Shown one piece after another: positions 9,070 through 16,847 of a DNA stretch of 64,000 nt. The stretch is taken from positions 558,001 to 622,000 of the forward strand of contig JASGJE010000019.1 in assembly GCA_049840875.1 (NCBI GenBank), read 5' to 3'. The notes beneath the pieces were generated by a model. It was not told the DNA's origin. It saw only the letters and a list, made by a program, of their open reading frames with translations, and searched no databases. The translations under genes were made by a program, and so were the position numbers. This DNA is from JAFDYH01 sp049840875. GTDB lineage: Bacteria; Bacteroidota; Bacteroidia; Chitinophagales; Chitinophagaceae. Each line of letters starts with the position of its first letter. The stretch's first letter is position 1.

Positions 9070-9351
9070 ATGGAAACAAGCACTGTTGCTATTTTGATTA
9101 TTTGCAGTATTATCAACTGGGTTATTACTTACGCAATTATCAGTGGCGCCAGTCGCTCACAGGAACGAAATGAAATCTTATTTTTTCAAACGCGCCTTCT
9201 TTGCCAGTTGCTAATGCAAAGCGGAATGACCAGGGAGCAACTGAAAGAACTGGCGGACCAGGCGAAAGACAATAATTTCAAACCTCATTTTGATGATTAC
9301 CGGAATATTATCCCGGGAATGGATAAACTCGGGAACATCGAAAAGAAATAA
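9070..9351 (+). CDS. Small membrane-anchored protein
   Basis: 93 residues. A hydrophobic helix spans about residues 5-25 (VAILIICSIINWVITYAIISG) and is followed by a soluble amphipathic tail (LLCQLLMQSGMTREQLKELAD). It starts 71 bases after the YbjQ-like gene and closes the four-gene run 7064-9351. The tail might dock on the YbjQ ring, but that is speculation. The family is not recognised. Confidence 0.6.
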   Translation: METSTVAILIICSIINWVITYAIISGASRSQERNEILFFQTRLLCQLLMQSGMTREQLKELADQAKDNNFKPHFDDYRNIIPGMDKLGNIEKK

Positions 9352-9474
9352 AGCTGCCACAGTAGTTGCAGCAACTTTGTTGTAAAACTAAGTTGGTTGT
9401 AAAACCAGATAATGTGAAGGACTAGAGACGATTTGATTCTTGGTTTACTTGAATTTCACAGTTCAAATCATTTA

Positions 9475-9606
9475 ATGAAACAATTTTTCACTCTTTTACT
9501 CGCAACAACTACCATCACTTGTTTTTCCCAGAAAAGCGAAGTTATTGACGATTCTACGATAAAAAAGTCCGAAGCCTTTGCAAAGTCTCCCCTCCGTCGT
9601 GATTAA
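9475..9606 (+). CDS. Short secreted peptide
   Basis: A 43-codon frame with ATG at 9475 and TAA at 9604-9606. The first 18 residues MKQFFTLLLATTTITCFS followed by Q form a clear Bacteroidota signal peptide, and the mature part would be only about 24 residues (KSEVIDDSTIKKSEAFAKS then PLRRD). It may be a real small exported peptide or the intact start of a gene whose body has been lost. It is tail to tail with the zeta-toxin-like gene, 17 bases apart. Confidence 0.35.
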   Translation: MKQFFTLLLATTTITCFSQKSEVIDDSTIKKSEAFAKSPLRRD

Positions 9607-9623
9607 TAAGGGCTAACCCAAAT

Positions 9624-10412
9624 TCATTTGAATGATATCTTGGCAGAATAATATTTGAGGAACCATTGCGGGAGAGGATTGCCGTTTATACTGTCCCATT
9701 CTTTTTTTTCTTTGCCCTTCTTGAAATGTGCCACCATCCTGAAGTTTTCTCCGTCAACTGAATTATCAAAAAAGTAAACCTGATAACCAAGTTGTGCAGC
9801 CTCATATAACAGGTCCAGTGAACGGTAATACCGGCTGATTACTTTGGCAGGAGGAACATAGTGACCACCTTTACGCGCCCTTGCCTCGACGCGAAATACA
9901 TTGATATCCGGAGATTCTGTTGCAACGAAATAGAGATACACTTTGTAGCCGGCCTCTACCGCCTGCCGCATGATGTCAATTTTTGACGAATGTGAAAACA
10001 CCGTCTCAAACGAAAAGCGTTTACGTAGTTCCAGCAATTCCTTGCGCAAGACATCTGCAATGATCTGCGCGAGCCTGTCCGCATCTTTTTTTCTTTTTAA
10101 CGTCAAAACATTGCTGATGAGGGAAAAACTGTTTAAGAATGTTTTCTTATCAAAGTTTTGATTGATCAGACCGGATTGCAACACAATGTCTTTAAACCGG
10201 TTTCGGTCAATAACAATTTCAAATGCAGAAAAATCGAACTTTCTTTTCAGTATCAGTTGCTGCGTTATATCGTCGGCATTGATATAATACCCGAAGTCTA
10301 TTGCTGCTTTCCCAACTTTGGTGGCACGCACCGCTTCTATAACTGTACTTTTCCCCGATCCGTTGGGGCCGGCAAAAACACGAAGCCTTAGCTGAAGATT
10401 TTGATTAGTCAA
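9624..10412 (-). CDS. Zeta-toxin-like P-loop kinase
   Basis: 262 residues from a TTG at 10412; no ATG precedes the Walker A motif in frame. Walker A is GPNGSGKST at 15-23, NADDI at 45-49 supplies the acidic substrate-binding site, and the middle SFETVFSH followed by EAGYKVYLYFVAT and RVEARARKGGHYVP with SRYYRS matches the zeta toxin core, where the arginines contact ATP. Zeta toxins phosphorylate UDP-N-acetylglucosamine and block cell-wall synthesis; chromosomal relatives of this type may have other substrates. The start overlaps the end of the upstream small gene by 8 bases, giving a tight two-gene unit resembling antitoxin-toxin order. Confidence 0.75.
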   Translation of the reverse strand: MTNQNLQLRLRVFAGPNGSGKSTVIEAVRATKVGKAAIDFGYYINADDITQQLILKRKFDFSAFEIVIDRNRFKDIVLQSGLINQNFDKKTFLNSFSLISNVLTLKRKKDADRLAQIIADVLRKELLELRKRFSFETVFSHSSKIDIMRQAVEAGYKVYLYFVATESPDINVFRVEARARKGGHYVPPAKVISRYYRSLDLLYEAAQLGYQVYFFDNSVDGENFRMVAHFKKGKEKKEWDSINGNPLPQWFLKYYSAKISFK

Positions 10413-10662
10413 ATAGAAGATGTCCTTTTGGTAGTTGTACCTGTTCTATTGGCGATATTTCCTCAATCCTTCCATCTGTGTGGCGTCGGACGATACGCCC
10501 GTTAAGAGCAATCACATTAAAATGCATCATCGCCTCTGTCGCAGCTGCAGCCTGAATCATACCAGCCCGTGAAGCACGTATTAAGACCCTTTTAGTGAGG
10601 TAAGCATTCTTCCGCCTCATCTTTGCTTTAGACAATCCTGATTTTTTTATCGCTTTGGGCAT
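10405..10662 (-). CDS. Small partner of the zeta-like kinase (putative antitoxin)
   Basis: 85 residues from the ATG at 10662 (a TTG two codons upstream, at 10668, is also possible). Basic N-terminus PKAIKKSGLSKAKMRRKNAY, then an alanine-rich helix (GMIQAAAATEAMMHFNVIA) and a short strand region LNGRIVRRHTDGRIEEI. No DNA-binding motif is certain. The 8-base overlap with the kinase gene indicates translational coupling. Small genes of this kind often precede zeta-family kinases in Bacteroidota, and an antitoxin role is inferred only from that position. Confidence 0.6.
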   Translation of the reverse strand: MPKAIKKSGLSKAKMRRKNAYLTKRVLIRASRAGMIQAAAATEAMMHFNVIALNGRIVRRHTDGRIEEISPIEQVQLPKGHLLFD

Positions 10663-11267
10663 ATCCAAATGTACGAATTTAACTGCGATTGTTTATGAAG
10701 CTGTATTAATATTTGAACTGAGAGTTCTTAAGCAGTTGGAAATTTTTCGTTGGCCATGTAGTTGGCTACACAATTCATCTCCTACTGAAATTCTTTTTTT
10801 ATTGTCTCACATTATTTTCAATTTATTCCGAATAATCGCAATCGCGCGGACGCGGAGGTTACGGACGGTGTGTTATAAGACGCGGATGAGTTTGCTGATT
10901 TAGAACCCGGGTTAGCCCTTTATCCCTAAAATTGCAATTAAGTATATGAATGTTCACATAAAATTTGACTTGCAGATAATTAGTGCAATTAAAATTAATT
11001 TGTTGAACCTAATTTTTGACTCTTAACTGATTATAATTACGGTTTGCCATAATTATAATAGATTTCTGCTCAGCTATTGACGTTCCAGAATTACTTAATC
11101 AGCGCGATAACCCAATCGGATCAAAATTGAAAAACATAGGTGAATACTATAGAAGCGTTTCAGAATCATTCCAGGATTAAATCATTTGTTTTATTTTGTA
11201 AGCGTTTGCCTGAATAATCACCTGATAATTTTTCACACACAAAAATCTAGCATTCAACGTAAATAAG
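10663..11267. other. Intergenic region, 600 bases
   Basis: Holds the first copy of the diverged direct repeat (10806-10902) and an AT-rich stretch (10920-11260). No coding frame with a credible start, no RNA gene and no terminator could be recognised. The lower GC content fits the two unknown genes that follow. Confidence 0.4.
10806..10902. repeat. Direct repeat, copy A
   Basis: Shares an aligned block with copy B (12515-12610): by hand count 58 of the first 67 bases are identical, followed by a similar 29-base tail (GACGCGnATGAG and CTGATTT are kept). The best conserved core is GAGGTTACGGACGGTGTG. The two copies are in the same orientation and enclose genes 11268-11690 and 11710-12414. Confidence 0.7.
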
Positions 11268-11690
11268 ATGGACACGGATAAAATAAAAGATATTGTTGGT
11301 TCATTGTTGGAGATTTTGTTTTTAGGAATACCGCTTTTAGTCAGCGTTTGGCAACATAGAAAGAAAGAGCAAAACCCTGGGAAAAGAAAAAAGATGGTAT
11401 ATATTTTTATTTTGATAATTGCGGGATGCTTCTATCTGGGCCTAATTGGAATTAACAAAGTAAATCAGGGTGCTATTTCGCGAAGTCAATCCGAACGCAA
11501 GATCGATTCTCTCAATAACACCATACGAGATATTAGAGAATATCTTCATTCGGATAGCATACAGAATGTAAAATTTGATAGCATTCTTTTATCAGACTAC
11601 GGTATTGAACGAGATAAGACAAACGATAAACCCGTGAAAGCAAAAAATTATTTCAATATATACCAGAACAGAGATATTATAGTACATTGA
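11268..11690 (+). CDS. Membrane protein with coiled-coil tail
   Basis: 140 residues. Two hydrophobic helices, about residues 12-28 (LLEILFLGIPLLVSVW) and 45-64 (VYIFILIIAGCFYLGLIGI), separated by a strongly basic loop (HRKKEQNPGKRKKM), so the loop is likely cytoplasmic and both ends outside. Residues about 75-100 (SERKIDSLNNTIRDIREYL) have heptad spacing. It is followed 19 bases later by a secreted protein gene; both lie between the direct repeats. No family recognised. Confidence 0.6.
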   Translation: MDTDKIKDIVGSLLEILFLGIPLLVSVWQHRKKEQNPGKRKKMVYIFILIIAGCFYLGLIGINKVNQGAISRSQSERKIDSLNNTIRDIREYLHSDSIQNVKFDSILLSDYGIERDKTNDKPVKAKNYFNIYQNRDIIVH

Positions 11691-11709
11691 GCATAATGAC
11701 ATTTACGGT

Positions 11710-12414
11710 ATGAAGCTAAATTTGTTTATTGCTTTTCTTTCCATAGCATGTATAAGCGGCTTTTCACAAAGAACCAAAATTCAGGTTAGCCATAATGAAA
11801 ATGTGATTACAAGGCAAACTGTAAATATCTACAACCAAAAGGGCAAAGATGCGATTTTAAATGTCAATAAGTACATCGATACTTCTAAGCCAATAACCAT
11901 TGATGCGGGAGCCAATTACGTCACTGGCTTCATCTTCATAGATTCTTTAAAGAAGGGATGTGTAATATATCCGTTAGGAGGAAATTCGGGCCTTGGCGGC
12001 ATTCGTTTTAAAGGCGGAGACAAGGTTATATCTATCAAAATGCAAAAAGGCAAACTGAAAATCTCGTCTGAGATAATGGGTTTTGATCAAAAGTATATTG
12101 CGAAAATAGTCGACAATAAGCTTATCACGTCAAAGCCGGATTACCATCTATATGTATCTGATTGGTATTTTGAGTTGTTTGACGATTATTACATCCCGGT
12201 TATTCAAATTGAACTTGTTAAAAAAACAAACACGATTTCTATCGGAGGGGTCTTCATTGATGACTTGGGATATACTCTTATGTCAAAATACAACGGAATC
12301 ACAACAGATCGCTTCGATTGTCCAGTATTGTTGATGAGGCCTGCACAACGAGATTCAGCGTTGTATGACTATATTAAAAGAGCAAGACACTGGATGGTTC
12401 CGATACATGAATGA
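11710..12414 (+). CDS. Secreted hypothetical protein
   Basis: 234 residues with a signal peptide at about 1-19 (LFIAFLSIACISGFS, then Q). The mature part is strand-rich and ends HWMVPIHE. No lipobox and no type IX sorting domain at the C-terminus. It follows the 2TM protein gene directly and is enclosed by the diverged direct repeat, so the pair may have been acquired or duplicated as a block. Function unknown. Confidence 0.6.
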   Translation: MKLNLFIAFLSIACISGFSQRTKIQVSHNENVITRQTVNIYNQKGKDAILNVNKYIDTSKPITIDAGANYVTGFIFIDSLKKGCVIYPLGGNSGLGGIRFKGGDKVISIKMQKGKLKISSEIMGFDQKYIAKIVDNKLITSKPDYHLYVSDWYFELFDDYYIPVIQIELVKKTNTISIGGVFIDDLGYTLMSKYNGITTDRFDCPVLLMRPAQRDSALYDYIKRARHWMVPIHE

Positions 12415-12514
12415 CTCCTCGTCTTTAGCCTCTATGGATATATAATTATTGGTTGATCATCTTTGCGAAAGATTTAATCAACTTTTCGCATTCATTCACC
12501 CGTTCTGATCGGTT

Positions 12515-12610
12515 TTCACATTATTCTTAGCTTCTTCCGGATAATCGCAATTGCGCGGACGCAGAGGTTACGGACGGTGTGGGGGAGACGCGCATGAGTA
12601 GACTGATTTC
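12515..12610. repeat. Direct repeat, copy B
   Basis: Second copy of the element at 10806-10902, same orientation. Most differences are transitions. It lies in the 380-base gap between the secreted protein gene and the leftward response-regulator operon. The rest of this gap shows no other feature. Confidence 0.7.
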
Positions 12611-12797
12611 GCGGTCGGACTTACCATATATAGGAGAGGCTGAAAACATCTTTGTGCGACCCGGCAATTTTTCTGCGACCGGGTAAACTGATCGTAACAT
12701 TTCTGCGCGGGCCATATCCAATTCATTTTTTTCTGCGGTGGGATCGATCGTGTTAGCCCGATTTGTAAATCGTATCAACCGTAATTGAAAAATGCAT

Positions 12798-13445
12798 TTA
12801 GACTTTGATCAATCCATGCCTGATAGCGTAAACGACCAGGCCGACGCGGGTCTTTAAATGCAGTTTTTCAAAAAGACTGTCACGATAACTTTCCACGGTC
12901 CGGGAGCTGCAAAACATTTTCCCGCCGATTTCTTTATAGGTAAGCTCAGTCGCCGCATAGCGCAAGAATTCTTTTTCCCGTTCGCTCAGACCCAGGGTGC
13001 TGTCTTTCGGATCATCTTCCCGGGTTAAATGAGATAATACTTTACTAAGCTGCAGATCAGAATAATGTACGCCTTTTGTTACAAGTGAATCCAATGCTTT
13101 TTCAAGCTCAGCCGGATGTACATTTTTTACCAGATAACCGCGTGCCCCTGCTTTCATCATCCTGATCAGGGTCTGTTCGTCATTCTGCATCGATAATGCC
13201 AGGATCAATATGCCAGGATGTTCTTTTGTCAGCCATTTCGCAGTCTCGAAGCCATCCATTTCCGGCATCGTGATATCCAGTAATACAATATCCGGGATGC
13301 GTTTCTTATTGCTGAACTGCTCCATCAGTTCCTTACCGTTGGCGACCTCGTACAATACTTCATATTTATTGAACGTATCGATGATCACAGCAAGCGCCTT
13401 TGCAATAAGGATATGATCATCTGCTATAACAATACTGTACCGCAT
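12798..13445 (-). CDS. NarL/LuxR-family response regulator
   Basis: 215 residues. Receiver at 1-120 with acidic DD at 9-10, phospho-Asp D57 (IVLLDITMPEMDG) and conserved Lys in GYLVKN; LuxR-type helix-turn-helix at about 150-212 (LSEREKEFLRYAATEL, YKEIGGKMFCSSRTVESYRD). It should bind DNA after phosphorylation by the kinase encoded just upstream, whose stop is 6 bases from this start. It is the last gene of the leftward operon 15656-12798. Confidence 0.92.
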   Translation of the reverse strand: MRYSIVIADDHILIAKALAVIIDTFNKYEVLYEVANGKELMEQFSNKKRIPDIVLLDITMPEMDGFETAKWLTKEHPGILILALSMQNDEQTLIRMMKAGARGYLVKNVHPAELEKALDSLVTKGVHYSDLQLSKVLSHLTREDDPKDSTLGLSEREKEFLRYAATELTYKEIGGKMFCSSRTVESYRDSLFEKLHLKTRVGLVVYAIRHGLIKV

Positions 13446-13451
13446 AGTCTA

Positions 13452-14240
13452 TCAACTTTTTTCTGCAGGAAGAAAGAGTCCCATCCTGGTCCCTTCCCCC
13501 GGCGATGATGTGAGACTGAATTCCGCACCAATCAACGCCGCCCTTTTTTTCATATTATTGAGCCCGATGCCGCTATACCCGTTCTCCCTGGTTTCAAATC
13601 CAATGCCATCATCAGCGATCATCAATAAAAAACCATTTGTATGAAAAACAGATTTCACGGTGATATTCCTGCACTGCGCATGACGGATACTGTTATGAAA
13701 GAATTCCTGTACTATTCGCAGCAGCATTGTATTCACGCTTAACGGAAATTCTGAGGTTTCCCCTTCTCCGGTTATCTGCACCTTACATATACCCGCTTCA
13801 TTTACCTTCTTTACTTCCCTCTCCAGGAGAATTGTAAATGCCCGTACTTCTCCAAGTGATTGCGTCAGATCTTTTGATAACTGGCGCAGGTCTGCCAGCG
13901 ACTCTCCCAGCAGATTCGTAATACTGGTTATTGTTTCAGACGGCTGTCCACCGGTGGATAATAGTTTAAGATGTTCTGTATACAACGCCGCGAGCGTTAG
14001 TTTCTGGCCCACATTATCATGTATCTCCCGCCCGATCTGTGCCATCGTATTTCTCTGTATCTCCACCTGTGTTTCCAGCATTTCTTTTTGAAATCGTTCT
14101 TTCATCATTTCCACTTCCCGCACATGTTCCAGTTTGCGCTTGCGGTAGATGATCATTATGAATAAAAAAGCCACCGCCACTGCAACCAGGATAATCATCG
14201 TGGTACCAATCAGTAAAAACCCTTCTTCCGAATTATCCAT
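13452..14240 (-). CDS. Membrane histidine kinase (HisKA_3 type)
   Basis: 262 residues from the ATG at 14240 (a TTG at 14249 is the alternative). One hydrophobic helix near residues 8-32, then a linker helix and a HisKA_3 dimerisation segment with the phospho-acceptor in IGREIHDNVGQKL (H74 with this start). The ATPase domain shows the N box FFHNSIRHA, DDGIGF and GIGLNNMKKRA. There is almost no sensing part of its own, and the preceding gene encodes a seven-helix membrane protein that overlaps its start by 31 bases, so sensing may be split between the two products. Partner regulator: the NarL-type protein directly downstream. Confidence 0.92.
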   Translation of the reverse strand: MDNSEEGFLLIGTTMIILVAVAVAFLFIMIIYRKRKLEHVREVEMMKERFQKEMLETQVEIQRNTMAQIGREIHDNVGQKLTLAALYTEHLKLLSTGGQPSETITSITNLLGESLADLRQLSKDLTQSLGEVRAFTILLEREVKKVNEAGICKVQITGEGETSEFPLSVNTMLLRIVQEFFHNSIRHAQCRNITVKSVFHTNGFLLMIADDGIGFETRENGYSGIGLNNMKKRAALIGAEFSLTSSPGEGTRMGLFLPAEKS

Positions 14241-14854
14241 ATAAAGCAAATTGAATAGGTTGTATAGAGTATGAAGTTCAAAATGCTCATTACACTGACC
14301 AATATATTAAAAACATACCGGTATTGCGTGGTATGATACAGCCAGTTTGCCATACTGAAATACGGCAGTGTTCCGAGGTTAAAGATCAGGAAAGCAAACA
14401 GCATATAAAAAAAAGGGTTTCTGAGAAAATTGAAGCTTGCCGGGTCTTTCAGCATCTCGTAACATTTCCACACAATACCGATAATAATAAGTATCGAACA
14501 AAAACTATAACTCCAGACATTGGAGTGACCGGCTGTAACCAGGTAATTTGAAACAGCGGTAAAAACGACGATTGCCACAATAGCGATGATGAGATAAAAA
14601 CGAAACACTTTGCCATCGCCTGCGTAAAAGAGGATCATATGATAACAGACGTATTGCAGCGGGATCTGGATATTATAGACTTCGGGATTAACGTACGTTG
14701 CAACGGGGAAGAAACTGTAATATCCTTCTACCGCCACAACAATGAAAAGCACCAGTGGGTAGATCCGCATATACCTGCTCTTCCAGATCACCGGCAACGC
14801 CAGCAGTGACAGGACAAACGCCGCGATTTCAAACCAGATGATTGCTTCGTACAT
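14210..14854 (-). CDS. Multi-pass membrane protein, possible sensor subunit of the kinase
   Basis: 214 residues, about seven hydrophobic helices from residue 3 to 207 (for example FEIAAFVLSLLALPVIW, LIIAIVAIVVFTAVSNYL, ICFIWIIRK at the end). The stop overlaps the start of the histidine-kinase gene, and the start is 4 bases after the lipoprotein gene, so translation is coupled. Seven helices without catalytic motifs followed by a bare kinase suggest a two-protein receptor, which is inference from layout only. No named family is recognised. Confidence 0.75.
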   Translation of the reverse strand: MYEAIIWFEIAAFVLSLLALPVIWKSRYMRIYPLVLFIVVAVEGYYSFFPVATYVNPEVYNIQIPLQYVCYHMILFYAGDGKVFRFYLIIAIVAIVVFTAVSNYLVTAGHSNVWSYSFCSILIIIGIVWKCYEMLKDPASFNFLRNPFFYMLFAFLIFNLGTLPYFSMANWLYHTTQYRYVFNILVSVMSILNFILYTTYSICFIWIIRKKGFY

Positions 14855-14858
14855 AGAT

Positions 14859-15656
14859 TCAGTTTGTACCGATCATGTTATCCGGAAATGTTGCGTCGAC
14901 TTTTCCAAGCAGCGTTGCAGTTCCTGTCGGACAGGTCGGAGGACATAGCCGTCCCTGGTTTTTTGCAGAAGGTGTTGTTGATGACAACGCTTCGTGGTCC
15001 AGTACCAATAATTTCTGGGCAGGATTGGTAATATAATTATTCCAGATAAACAGTTGATCAAACCCCGGTCTTGTGATAGCATCGATACTGGTAAACCCCT
15101 GGTTAATCGTTTCGATGGATACCCCGGCACTCAGGCGGGGATCGAAATCGACATCCAGCTTCAACCCGCTGTCCCGGTAGGTCGGCACCATAAACAATGT
15201 ATGATGTAAGCCCAGAGAATCCCTGCCGATCCTGTCTCCACCGGCCCGCGCCACGATAGCAAAGGAATCATAAACCGACCTGTCATAGGTAGCGTAGTAA
15301 AATCGAATACCGAGATCTTTTGAGGTAAAGCGTAATTTATCGGAGCTGCTATATTTTTCAATAAGGCATATAAATTTTTTAAGCGTGTCCAGCGAATACC
15401 AGCAGGACCGGGCGTCCTGGAAACTGGCCCCGGAATTCAGTGCTGCATTGATCTCCCTATTGGAAGCATTGAACTGGTACTTCCTGTAACGCGCAAGGCC
15501 CTTCATTAATTTTCCCGCCTCCACTCCACTGAAATTGTCAGTAACACAGTTGATGCATACCGGCTGATACGCAATTGAAGCGTCGTTACACTTAGTGAGA
15601 AATAAAGCAAAGATGAGCAGCCATCCCAGGTTACCAAGAATGAGGATTTTTTTCAT
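14859..15656 (-). CDS. Probable lipoprotein, first gene of the kinase operon
   Basis: 265 residues. N-terminal hydrophobic segment ILGNLGWLLIFALFLTK with C23 in FLTKC; the lipobox is weak because lysine precedes the cysteine. The body has paired cysteines (CINCVTDN) and a segment RLCPPTCPTGTATLLG near the end. It looks like an envelope protein that could feed a signal into the 7TM/kinase pair encoded next. Similar genes in Chitinophagaceae carry no function. The AT-rich 300-base region upstream (to 15974) likely holds its promoter, back to back with a rightward lipoprotein gene. Confidence 0.65.
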   Translation of the reverse strand: MKKILILGNLGWLLIFALFLTKCNDASIAYQPVCINCVTDNFSGVEAGKLMKGLARYRKYQFNASNREINAALNSGASFQDARSCWYSLDTLKKFICLIEKYSSSDKLRFTSKDLGIRFYYATYDRSVYDSFAIVARAGGDRIGRDSLGLHHTLFMVPTYRDSGLKLDVDFDPRLSAGVSIETINQGFTSIDAITRPGFDQLFIWNNYITNPAQKLLVLDHEALSSTTPSAKNQGRLCPPTCPTGTATLLGKVDATFPDNMIGTN

Positions 15657-15974
15657 AACGATGATTTAAGGTTTATTAAAAAGAAGCATTTCCGAAATTA
15701 ACTGAAACGGGAGGGATTATTGCACAGCAGGAAAACGCAGAAAACGGAAAAAATGTTTCATCAACGGATGAAGACCGCTCTGGCGGCGGATTACATTGAA
15801 TCTATGCAACAATAAAAGACCGTTGATTACGCATGGATTTCCGTTATTTAACGGAAGTTAAAACCGCTTTACAATCAGCACGAACTGGTTAAGAGACCAT
15901 TGAAATTAATGATTCGCAGGCAGAGTTTTGTGCAGATCCGCAAAACAATTATTAATCATTAAACCTTTCTCTCC
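15657..15974. other. Divergent intergenic region
   Basis: 318 bases between two outward-facing envelope-protein genes (15656 leftward, 15975 rightward). It must hold both promoters. No repeat, hairpin or RNA gene is seen. Confidence 0.4.
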
Positions 15975-16814
15975 ATGAAAAAGTTTCCCAATACCGTTCT
16001 GTGCTGCCTTACGATACTTTGTTTTCTGACAGGATGTTCGCATGGCGTTGTCCCGGTAACGAACCCACAGCTTGCATCCATTCCCGTCATTACCATTAAT
16101 GGGTTTGAAGATGGGGGCACAGTGGAAAAAAATAATCAAACTGCTGAATCTACCGTTAATGCTGACTATGGTATGACCATCCTGATCAGTGGCTCCGCAA
16201 AAGATCCGGGAGGAGTAAAAGATTTTTCTATCCGCATCCTGCGTGGCGCTGTTACTTTATTTTCTGCAGCCACCTCGAGCAGCCCCGGCACCGATGGCAA
16301 GGTCCCGGACCTGCTGGCTATTACCGGTACCAACGGGAGCGGATCTACCGGAAACCTCGCGATGAAGTTTACTGCTGATGATATTACCGTGGTCCAGGTG
16401 TCCGCTACAAATTACGCCGGCAAGACGACCAGCTTTTCACTTCATTACATACCGGTTGCTGCTTCTCAACGTAAAAAAGATATTATACAGACAGTCGTCA
16501 TGGATAAAAATCCGACTCTGGATATTTTCACAGCCACAGCACCACAAACATCTGCCAACGCCACCCTTGTTGCCGTTAACGGAAGCGGTTATGATGTTTA
16601 CCTCCTCAAGCCTTCGAACGGAACACCCTTTACCTGCAGTGACCCTTCGGCCAGCATCCGCCTGCCGGCCTACGGCAATCTTTTTCCCAACGATTACATG
16701 CAATTGTTCGGTTCACTAACGCCCAACCTGCCGCTGACATTCCGGGCCTGCGCACTAGGGCCATCCGCCAATGCAGACCATATCCAGTTCCTTCTTACTT
16801 ACCGGTTTAACTAA
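15975..16814 (+). CDS. Lipoprotein, unknown function
   Basis: 279 residues. Signal peptide with a good lipobox (LCFLTGC, Cys at about residue 21). The mature part starts with an Ig/cadherin-like strand pattern (IPVITINGFEDGGTVEKN, ISGSAKDPGGVKDFSIRIL) as in proteins with a BACON- or big-type fold, and the second half is also strand-rich. It is followed 33 bases later by the VCBS repeat protein gene in the same direction, so the two may be made together at the cell surface. Confidence 0.7.
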   Translation: MKKFPNTVLCCLTILCFLTGCSHGVVPVTNPQLASIPVITINGFEDGGTVEKNNQTAESTVNADYGMTILISGSAKDPGGVKDFSIRILRGAVTLFSAATSSSPGTDGKVPDLLAITGTNGSGSTGNLAMKFTADDITVVQVSATNYAGKTTSFSLHYIPVAASQRKKDIIQTVVMDKNPTLDIFTATAPQTSANATLVAVNGSGYDVYLLKPSNGTPFTCSDPSASIRLPAYGNLFPNDYMQLFGSLTPNLPLTFRACALGPSANADHIQFLLTYRFN

Positions 16815-16847
16815 CGGTAATCAATACCTTTTTTTTACTTTAAAAAT

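Noticed and set aside
12527..12778. 83-codon leftward open frame
   Set aside because: Half of it lies in the direct repeat and the matching copy at 10806 is not open over the same length; no start signal.
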